From an uncultured Oscillospiraceae bacterium (GTDB lineage: Bacteria; Bacillota; Clostridia; Oscillospirales; Oscillospiraceae): a DNA stretch of 11,111 nt. Position 1 is the stretch's first letter, and the number at the start of each line of letters is the position of its first letter. Shown one piece after another: positions 6,286 to 11,111 of the stretch. Where the stretch lies: positions 1-11,111 of the forward strand of contig CALWXY010000154.1 in the NCBI GenBank assembly GCA_944385595.1, in the 5' to 3' direction. The notes beneath the pieces were generated by a model. It saw nothing but the letters and a program-made list of their open reading frames with translations, ran no database searches and had not been told where the DNA came from. The translations under genes and the position numbers were made by a program.

Positions 6286-7001
6286 CGTTCTCCCCTCCCT
6301 GTCAGTATGGCCTCCGCCGCGGAAATGTCGTCCGGCGTGGTGATTTTTATGTTCTCATACGAGCCCGCAGTGAGGTGCACAGGCACGCCCAGCGCCTCGA
6401 CGGCGGAGCAGTCGTCCGTGATGGTGCGGCCGTGATTTATGGCGTCGGTCAGCGCGCCTTTGATGATGTCCGGCCAGAAGGCCTGCGGCGTCTGCACGGC
6501 GGCGAGGCCGGTTCTGTCCGGCGTGCGGACGACGACGCCGTCCTTGACGATTTTGACGGTGTCCTTTAGCGGCACAGCTGGGGCCGCGGCCTTATTCAAG
6601 ACCGCCTCGTGCAGCACAGCCCTTATAATCTCGTCGGTGACCAGCGGCCTGGCCCCGTCGTGGATGGCGGCGACGCGGGCGCGGCTGTCGATTTCGGAGA
6701 GGCCCGCGAGGGCGGAGACGGTGCGAGTCTCGCCGCCGACCAGGATTTTGGTGACCTTTTCAACGCCGTGGTCGCGGCAGAGCTGCGATACCGGCACGAT
6801 TTTCTCGCTCTGCGTGACGATTATTATCTCGTCGATGAGCGGCGAGCGGTCGAATGCGAGTATGCTGCGCGCGAGCACCGGGACGCCGAGCAGCGGCATC
6901 ATCAGCTTATCCTCGCCCATTCGGGTGGATGAGCCTGCGGCGACTATGACCACCGAGCAGAACGGGCGGCTTTTTTTGCGGATCAAATCAGACAGTTTCA
7001 C
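6282..7001 (-). CDS. ispD: 2-C-methyl-D-erythritol 4-phosphate cytidylyltransferase
   Basis: IspD couples CTP to methylerythritol 4-phosphate to give CDP-methylerythritol, the step before the kinase IspE and IspF. The 239-residue protein shows the nucleotide-binding loop AAGSSTRMG at 21-29 with Lys32, HDGARPLV at 114-121, the DRTGLAAVQTPQAF segment at 162-175, TDDCSAVEALG at 195-205 and NIKITTPDD near the C terminus, all typical. It has about ten extra N-terminal residues before the nucleotide-binding strand. The start is GTG at 7001, with GGAGGT ten bases upstream at 7012-7017. That ribosome binding site begins only four bases beyond the T-run of the carD terminator, so there is no room for a separate promoter and expression seems to depend on read-through or a promoter inside carD. 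ispF overlaps its end. Confidence 0.95.
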   Translation of the reverse strand: MKLSDLIRKKSRPFCSVVIVAAGSSTRMGEDKLMMPLLGVPVLARSILAFDRSPLIDEIIIVTQSEKIVPVSQLCRDHGVEKVTKILVGGETRTVSALAGLSEIDSRARVAAIHDGARPLVTDEIIRAVLHEAVLNKAAAPAVPLKDTVKIVKDGVVVRTPDRTGLAAVQTPQAFWPDIIKGALTDAINHGRTITDDCSAVEALGVPVHLTAGSYENIKITTPDDISAAEAILTGRGER

Positions 7002-7020
7002 TTAAAGGCGTACCTCCGTC

Positions 7021-7054
7021 GAAAAATTGTGCGGGAACCGAGGCTCCCGCACAA
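7021..7054 (-). terminator. Strong intrinsic terminator after carD
   Basis: A perfect 10-bp inverted repeat, TTGTGCGGGA (7027-7036) and TCCCGCACAA (7045-7054), has an 8-base loop. On the minus strand it is followed directly by TTTTTC (7026-7021). It begins nine bases after the carD stop and ends four bases before the ispD ribosome binding site, so it could also set the carD to ispD expression ratio. Confidence 0.9.
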
Positions 7055-7062
7055 GGATGATA

Positions 7063-7542
7063 TCAGATGAGCGCGCTCTCCAATCGGGCGCTGGCCTCGT
7101 CGTAGCTGCAGCTCTGGGACAGAACCAGCTCGGAGAGCAGGATTTGTTTTGCTGAGTTGAGCATTTTCCTCTCGCCGGTGGAGAGGCCGCGCTCGCCGTC
7201 CCGCGCGGCGAGGCTTTTGATGACTACCGCGAGCTCGCGCAAATCGCCGCTGCGGAGCTTCATCATGTTCTCGCGGTAGCGCTTGTTCCAGTTCTGGGTC
7301 AGCTCCGGTTTGATGGATGGCAGCGAGTCGAGGAAGCTGCGCCCCTCCTCCGGCTTGATGACCGGGCGGAGGCCTACGGCGTCCGACGACTCGGTCGGCA
7401 CCTTTACCAGTATATCGCCCGGATTGATGTGCATGACGTAATAGCTGCGCTCCACGCCGGAAATGCGCTGAGTTTCGATGCTGTCGATAACTCCGGCGCC
7501 GTGCAGCGGATGTACGATACGGTCGCCGACTGCGAAGGTCAT
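7063..7542 (-). CDS. carD: CarD-family transcription regulator
   Basis: This is a 159-residue cytosolic CarD-like protein. Family members bind the RNA polymerase beta subunit through an N-terminal Tudor-like domain (shared with Mfd/TRCF) and stabilise open promoter complexes through a helical C-terminal domain. Here FAVGDRIVHPLHGAGVIDSI opens the interaction domain (residues about 3-60, ending VGLRPVI). A helical part with NWNKRYRENMMKLRSGDL and LSTGERKMLNSAKQIL follows, both typical of CarD proteins in Clostridia. The ATG at 7542 has AGGAGGG directly upstream; the longer in-frame start at 7584 would place that site inside the gene. It has its own promoter (7599-7627) and its own terminator (7021-7054), so it is probably made in excess of the ispD-ispF genes downstream. 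The carD-ispD-ispF order is common in Firmicutes. Confidence 0.93.
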   Translation of the reverse strand: MTFAVGDRIVHPLHGAGVIDSIETQRISGVERSYYVMHINPGDILVKVPTESSDAVGLRPVIKPEEGRSFLDSLPSIKPELTQNWNKRYRENMMKLRSGDLRELAVVIKSLAARDGERGLSTGERKMLNSAKQILLSELVLSQSCSYDEASARLESALI

Positions 7543-7598
7543 CAGAATCCCTCCTGTCCTCTGGCCCTGCGGCTTTATCTGCATACGCTAACACAATA

Positions 7599-7627
7599 AT
7601 TATACTCGTTTATGCAAATTTTAGCAA
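7599..7627 (-). promoter_or_regulatory. Sigma-A-like promoter of carD
   Basis: On the minus strand TTGCTA (7622-7627) is followed by a 17-base spacer and a perfect TATAAT (7599-7604). The expected transcript start is near 7590, giving a leader of about 50 bases before carD. The -35 box and the spacer lie inside two interleaved inverted repeats (7609-7645), so repressor or activator binding there would directly affect this promoter. Confidence 0.82.
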
Positions 7628-7645
7628 GCATAAATTAAAATTTGC
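7609..7645. repeat. Two interleaved inverted repeats, possible operator
   Basis: Two perfect inverted repeats share the same AT-rich stretch. The outer pair, GCAAATTTTA (7614-7623) and TAAAATTTGC (7636-7645), has 10-bp arms separated by 12 bases. The other pair, TTTATGC (7609-7615) and GCATAAA (7628-7634), has 7-bp arms and also a 12-base gap. The 10-bp half sites are 22 bases apart centre to centre, about two helical turns, as expected for a dimeric DNA-binding protein. They cover the carD -35 region and spacer and lie upstream of the divergent vwA gene. A DNA operator is the simplest reading; alternative RNA hairpins would need a plus-strand transcript that starts further upstream. Confidence 0.6.
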
Positions 7646-7674
7646 CCTGATATCGTCCGAATTGCAGCAAAAGG

Positions 7675-7690
7675 CACAAAAAATTTTGTG
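7675..7690. repeat. Short palindrome upstream of vwA
   Basis: CACAAAA (7675-7681) and TTTTGTG (7684-7690) form a perfect 7-bp inverted repeat around two bases. The loop is too small and the arms too AT-rich for a good terminator, so a protein-binding site in front of the vwA gene is more likely. In the rest of 7646-7747 I see no clear sigma-A promoter for vwA. A CATACTCT element at 7710-7717 is only loosely like a sigma-E/K -10 box and has no good -35 partner. Confidence 0.4.
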
Positions 7691-7747
7691 TCAAAGCGGC
7701 TCGGAAGCGCATACTCTGTGTCGGGCGATGCCCAGAGGAGGAACGCA

Positions 7748-9112
7748 ATGGGAATAACAGCATCAAACAAAACGCTTGACCGGCTCAGCATAGACTGCGG
7801 CGGCTCCGTGAAGGTCACGCTCGCGCTGACCGCGGCGCCGGATATCATCACGAATCCTACGGATATAGTGCTCGTGCTCGACCGCTCCGGCAGCATGGCC
7901 GGGGAGCCGATAGCCGAGATGAAGGCCGGCGCCAAGCAGTTCATCGATATAATCTCCGAATCCACCGGCGGCGCTGCCGACGGCAGTATAGGTTCCGGCA
8001 GCCGCATGGCCGTCGTGAGCTTCGCCGGCACGGCGACGGCGGACACCGCGCTCACCGATTCGGTAGACGCGCTGAAATCCGCCGTTGACGACATCGTCGC
8101 GGGCGGCAACACCAATCACGCGGCGGCTTTCACCACGGCGCTGGGGCTTTTTGACCCGGTGTCATCGAACGCGAAGGTCATTGTGATGTTCACCGACGGC
8201 AAGACCACAGCAGGCGGGAACCCGGCGCCCATCGCGCAGCAGGCGAAGTCGGAGGGGGTCATCATATACTGCATCGGCCTCGTCGGGACGGACGGAATAG
8301 ACGTGGCGACGCTCAATCTCTGGGCCTCCGACCCGGACTCCACCCACGTCGCCGTGACGCCGAACCCTTCCGACATTGCAGAGCTGTTCGAGGAGCTGGC
8401 CGCGAACATCACCAAGGCCGGGGCGACAGATATACGGATTCTCGAAAAGCTGAACGACGATTTCCGCATATCCAGTATGCAGCAGCCCAGCAGAGGCACG
8501 GCTGAGATGCTCGACCAGAGCACTATCGAGTGGCGGATGGACTCGCTCGGAAAGGATGAGCCTGAGAGCGCGCTGCTCGAGTTTGTCGTGCGGCATATAG
8601 GCGACACCTCCGGCAGCAGAGAGGTGAACGCCTACGTCGACTACTCCGACAACGAGGGCAACATCGTCAGCTTCCCCTCGCCCGCCGTGGACGTGCGCTG
8701 CCCCGTGGTGGTCACGCCTGAGCCGTGCCCCGACCCTGTGGAGGTCGAGGTCGGCGGCTGCGCCGACTTTGTGCTGGTCGACGCCGGTGAGATAGAGCTG
8801 GGGAGCCGCGGCTGTGTCATCGAGGCTGATGTCACAATCAAAAATGTCTGCCCCGGGAGGCGCGTCGCGCTTGCAGCCGTGCTGACCGAGCTGGACGCCG
8901 ACGGCGGCGAGCATCAGCGCGGGCTGAAGACCATGCTCATCCCCGCGCACGACTTTGAAAACTGCCGCGATATGCTGGTGCGCTGCATCAGATTCGTCAT
9001 GCCGGAGGAGCTGTCTCTCGCTGACGGGCGCTGCCGCGGCAGGAGCTTCCGCCTGAGGTGCTTCGCGGATCTGGTGGACACCGATTTTGTCTGCTGCGCC
9101 GACGGGAATTGA
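7748..9112 (+). CDS. von Willebrand factor A protein with cysteine-rich C-terminal part
   Basis: This 454-residue protein has unknown function. The N-terminal part contains a vWA domain (about residues 38-225) with an intact metal-ion-dependent adhesion site: Asp45, Ser47 and Ser49 in DIVLVLDRSGSM, Thr122 in GGNTNHAAAF, and Asp150 in VMFTDGKTT. It should therefore bind Mg2+ and a partner acidic residue. A beta-rich segment follows (ATDIRILEKLNDDF to EVNAYVDYSDNEGNIVSF), resembling DUF11-like repeats. The last 140 or so residues hold 11 cysteines (VRCPVVVTPEPCP, GSRGC, NVCPG, ending FVCCADGN). No signal peptide, membrane segment or sorting motif is visible, so it is probably cytosolic or exported by an unusual route. 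The ATG at 7748 has AGGAGG six bases upstream. It is the only plus-strand gene here, with its own terminator. Similar vWA proteins occur in Clostridia, without known roles. Confidence 0.88.
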   Translation: MGITASNKTLDRLSIDCGGSVKVTLALTAAPDIITNPTDIVLVLDRSGSMAGEPIAEMKAGAKQFIDIISESTGGAADGSIGSGSRMAVVSFAGTATADTALTDSVDALKSAVDDIVAGGNTNHAAAFTTALGLFDPVSSNAKVIVMFTDGKTTAGGNPAPIAQQAKSEGVIIYCIGLVGTDGIDVATLNLWASDPDSTHVAVTPNPSDIAELFEELAANITKAGATDIRILEKLNDDFRISSMQQPSRGTAEMLDQSTIEWRMDSLGKDEPESALLEFVVRHIGDTSGSREVNAYVDYSDNEGNIVSFPSPAVDVRCPVVVTPEPCPDPVEVEVGGCADFVLVDAGEIELGSRGCVIEADVTIKNVCPGRRVALAAVLTELDADGGEHQRGLKTMLIPAHDFENCRDMLVRCIRFVMPEELSLADGRCRGRSFRLRCFADLVDTDFVCCADGN

Positions 9113-9116
9113 ACAG

Positions 9117-9151
9117 AAAAAGAGCGTGTGCCTCGGCACACGCTCTTTTTT
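9117..9151. terminator. Bidirectional intrinsic terminator between vwA and ispH-rpsA
   Basis: A perfect 15-bp stem (9117-9131 with 9136-9150) closes a CTCG loop. The GC core is GAGCGTGTGC/GCACACGCTC, flanked by an A run on the left and a T run on the right. It therefore gives a stem followed by a T tract on both strands: six Ts on the plus strand after vwA, and four Ts on the minus strand after ispH-rpsA. It lies between the two convergent stop codons (9112 and 9165). Confidence 0.94.
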
Positions 9152-9164
9152 GATTGAAGAGAAA

Positions 9165-11111
9165 TTACTCGACGTCGACAGGCTGCTCGCCGGTGGCCTC
9201 GCCGGTGGTGGAGACCTCGTATACGAGGGCGTCCTCGGCGGGAGCGGCGGGGGCGTAATCCATCTCATCGGCCTCGGGCTTGGCAGCGGGGGCCTCCGGC
9301 TCGGACAGAGCGCGGATGCTGAGGGATATCTTCTGATTGTCGTTGTCGATGTTGGTGATTTTGGCGTCCACGGTCTCGCCGACGGTGAGCACGTCGCCCG
9401 GCTTGCCGATGCGGCGGTTGGCTATCTGGGAGATGTGGATGAGGCCGTCGACACCGGGCATGACCTCGGCGAAGGCACCGAAGTTCATCAGCTTGACAAC
9501 CTTGACGGAGGCGACGTCGCCGACATTGTAGGTGCCGGTGAACTTCGCCCAGGGGTTGTCCTCGGGCTTCTTGTGGCCGAGGGAAATCTTGTGGTTCTCC
9601 TTGTCGAAGTTGAGGACGAAGACGTCGATGGGCTCGCCCACGGAGACGACGTCCGCCGGCTGGCGGATGCGGTTCCAGCTGAGCTCGGAGACGTGAACCA
9701 TGCCGTCGACGCCGCCGATATCGACGAAAGCGCCGTAGCTGGTGAGGCTCTTCACGACGCCGTCGTAGTGCTTGCCGACCTCAATCTCGTTCCAAATCTG
9801 CTCGGCGCGCTCCTTGCGCTCCTTGGCGAGGACGGCGCGGATGGAGCCGACGACTCTCCTGCGGGAACGGTTGACCTCGGTGATGCGAAGGCGGACCTTG
9901 GTCTTGAGCAGAGTGGACATCGGGACATCTCTGCCGAGGCCGGTCTGGGAGGCAGGGACAAAGACGCGGATGCCGTTAACGGAAACGACGACTCCGCCCT
10001 TGTTCTCCTCGGTAACGGTGCCCTCGACGACGGTGCCCTCTTCGCGGGCCGTCTCGATATCGTTCCAGTTTTTCACAGCGTCCAGACGCTTCTTGGAGAG
10101 CATGACCGTGCCTTCCACGTCATTGACGCGGACGACGCTAGCCTGGATGGTGTCTCCGACCTTGAGGATGTCGGAAATTTTCACAGAGGGATCATCGGTG
10201 AACTCGGACACGGGGATGTATCCGGAGTGCTTGGTGCTCAGGTCAACGCTGACCTCGGTGGGCGTGATGGCCGCAACTATACCGGTAACGGTGTCGCCGT
10301 TATATATGGGCTTCAGCGAATCCTCGAGCATCTGATCGAAAGTTTTTTCGACCTCCTCCTCTGCTGCCACCTCGGGAATGGTCGCCTCTTCAATCTTGAT
10401 CTCGTCAGTCATCTTTTGTTTAACCTCCTTTATTATCCACGCGGGCGCGGAAGCTCCCGCGGTGATACCAACGGTATCAGCCGTCCTGAGGCGCTGAAGA
10501 TCAAGCTCGGACGCATTCTCGACGAATTGGGTGTTCGGGCATAGCTCGGAGCAGATGTCCGCAAGGTGCAGACTGTTTGCGCTGTGCCGTCCGCCGATCA
10601 CGACCATCGCGTCGCACTCAGCGGCGAGGGCCATAGCTTCATTTTGCCTTAAAGACGTAGCTTTACATATTGTATCAAAACTTTCGCAGTTTGTACACTG
10701 TTTTTTTAAAAAATTCACACATTCATCAAGGTTTTTCCTGGTCTGCGTGGTCTGAGATACCACACAGACAGCTTTTTCAGCAGCTGCTGGATTATTTTTC
10801 CACCAATCGGCGACCTCGGCGGCGTCGCGCAGGACGACGGACTCGCCGCACCAGCCGCAGATGGCCATGACCTCCGGGTGGGTCGGCTCGCCGATGACGA
10901 CAATCAGCTTTCCCTCCGCCGACGCATCCCGCACTATATCGTGGATTTTGGCGACGCGCAGGCAGGTCGCGTCTATAATCTCGGCGTGTTTGGCGCGCAG
11001 CTGCTCGTATACGGCGCGCGAGACGCCGTGGGAGCGGATCAGCACTCTCGCCCCGTCGGGCAGCTCCTCAGGGCTCTCGACCACGCGCAGGCCGAGCCGC
11101 GCGAGGCGCTC
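9165..11111 (-). CDS. ispH-rpsA: IspH–ribosomal protein S1 fusion, 5' end cut by window edge
   Basis: This is a fused protein of 648 visible residues. The first part (1-233 of the visible fragment) is HMB-PP reductase IspH, the last MEP-pathway enzyme, which makes IPP and DMAPP using a [4Fe-4S] cluster. Seen are SHGVS at 27-31, cluster ligand Cys50 in DATCLRVAKIH, THPEV at 77-81, Cys149 in DTICKAT and the ending GASAPAWIIKEV. The first cluster Cys and N-terminal His motif lie outside the window. From 234 on comes ribosomal protein S1 with four RNA-binding S1 repeats (about 270-342, 358-426, 445-515, 528-602; the last two are the most typical, with SYGAFVDIGGVDGMVHVSEL and NFGAFAEVMPGVDGLIHISQI) and an acidic tail. 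Such fusions are annotated in many Clostridia. An internal ribosome binding site and ATG mark the border (10412-10430). No frameshift or stop interrupts it. Confidence 0.95.
   Translation of the reverse strand, partial: ERLARLGLRVVESPEELPDGARVLIRSHGVSRAVYEQLRAKHAEIIDATCLRVAKIHDIVRDASAEGKLIVVIGEPTHPEVMAICGWCGESVVLRDAAEVADWWKNNPAAAEKAVCVVSQTTQTRKNLDECVNFLKKQCTNCESFDTICKATSLRQNEAMALAAECDAMVVIGGRHSANSLHLADICSELCPNTQFVENASELDLQRLRTADTVGITAGASAPAWIIKEVKQKMTDEIKIEEATIPEVAAEEEVEKTFDQMLEDSLKPIYNGDTVTGIVAAITPTEVSVDLSTKHSGYIPVSEFTDDPSVKISDILKVGDTIQASVVRVNDVEGTVMLSKKRLDAVKNWNDIETAREEGTVVEGTVTEENKGGVVVSVNGIRVFVPASQTGLGRDVPMSTLLKTKVRLRITEVNRSRRRVVGSIRAVLAKERKERAEQIWNEIEVGKHYDGVVKSLTSYGAFVDIGGVDGMVHVSELSWNRIRQPADVVSVGEPIDVFVLNFDKENHKISLGHKKPEDNPWAKFTGTYNVGDVASVKVVKLMNFGAFAEVMPGVDGLIHISQIANRRIGKPGDVLTVGETVDAKITNIDNDNQKISLSIRALSEPEAPAAKPEADEMDYAPAAPAEDALVYEVSTTGEATGEQPVDVE
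10410..10430 (-). promoter_or_regulatory. Internal Shine-Dalgarno and ATG at the IspH/S1 border
   Basis: On the minus strand AAGGAGGT (10423-10430) is followed after ten bases by an in-frame ATG (10410-10412) that begins MTDEIKIEEA. This would give a stand-alone S1 protein of 415 residues from within the fused gene. The Shine-Dalgarno encodes Lys-Glu-Val at the end of the IspH part, so protein constraint alone could explain some of it, but the match to the anti-SD is complete and the position is exactly at the domain border. Confidence 0.6.
10669..10697 (-). promoter_or_regulatory. Possible internal promoter for the rpsA part
   Basis: Inside the ispH part, TGTACA (10692-10697) and TACAAT (10669-10674) are spaced by 17 bases on the minus strand. 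They match sigma-A consensus at 4/6 and 5/6 positions. They lie in an AT-rich patch (about 10636-10745) that stands out from the GC-rich surroundings. A transcript from here would have a leader of about 240 bases before the internal S1 start. AT-rich sequence often gives chance matches, so this is tentative. Confidence 0.35.

Noticed and set aside
6998..7594. A 198-codon minus-strand frame overlapping carD
   Set aside because: It overlaps the intact CarD frame throughout, is Arg-rich and low in complexity, and would include the terminator inside its coding region.
7688..7747. A longer vWA protein starting at GTG 7688
   Set aside because: No ribosome binding site precedes it, it would cover the palindrome and the strong AGGAGG site at 7736-7741, and the added residues look unstructured.
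8162..9268. A 368-codon minus-strand open frame opposite vwA
   Set aside because: It is a shadow of the vWA gene, crosses the bidirectional terminator and the end of rpsA, and has no family motif.
9087..10544. A 485-codon plus-strand open frame opposite ispH-rpsA
   Set aside because: It is antisense to a certain S1 gene, has a low-complexity composition rich in Gly, Asp, Leu and Val caused by GC-rich codons, has no good ribosome binding site and runs through the terminator region.

Overview
This is a gene-dense bacterial window, visibly GC-rich, that looks like a chromosomal core segment of a Clostridia-type Firmicute. An Oscillospirales-like gut anaerobe is my best guess. The clues are: an IspH–ribosomal protein S1 fusion, which is known from Clostridia; the CdaA–CdaR (c-di-AMP) gene pair; RemA next to guanylate kinase; CarD followed by ispD and ispF; strong AGGAGG-type ribosome binding sites; and several GTG/TTG starts. 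No tRNA, rRNA, CRISPR array, insertion sequence or phage gene was seen. No gene-free stretch reaches 300 bases; the longest, 7543-7747, is described as regulatory sites.

Layout. (1) A minus-strand operon from about 4294 down to base 1 holds cdaA, cdaR, an rseC-like gene, a yicC-type endoribonuclease gene, remA and gmk, the last cut by the window edge. It is led by a sigma-A-like promoter, TTGCTA-N17-TATAAT. (2) A second minus-strand run, 7627 down to 4340, holds carD, a strong terminator, ispD, ispF, a small DUF3343 (putative Se/S carrier) gene and a cysteine-desulfurase-like gene. The carD promoter has the same two hexamers and the same 17-base spacer. (3) One plus-strand gene (7748-9112) encodes a von Willebrand factor A protein with an intact metal site and a cysteine-rich C-terminal part; its function is unknown. 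(4) A perfect 15-bp stem between convergent genes at 9117-9151 ends both vwA (+) and the ispH-rpsA fusion (-), which runs off the right edge.

How the genes fit together. The first operon joins c-di-AMP synthesis and its membrane regulator to RNA turnover, RemA-type gene regulation and GMP phosphorylation. The second joins a CarD-type RNA polymerase regulator to two MEP isoprenoid enzymes and a sulfur/selenium mobilisation pair. IspH, the last MEP enzyme, lies just beyond vwA, so three MEP genes are within about 6 kb.

Most unusual points: remA carries an in-frame TAG where the family has a conserved Gln codon, with an open frame continuing to the usual family length; the ispH-rpsA fusion contains an in-frame Shine-Dalgarno and ATG at the domain border, with an AT-rich promoter-like patch upstream; and two interleaved inverted repeats overlap the carD promoter in the carD/vwA gap.
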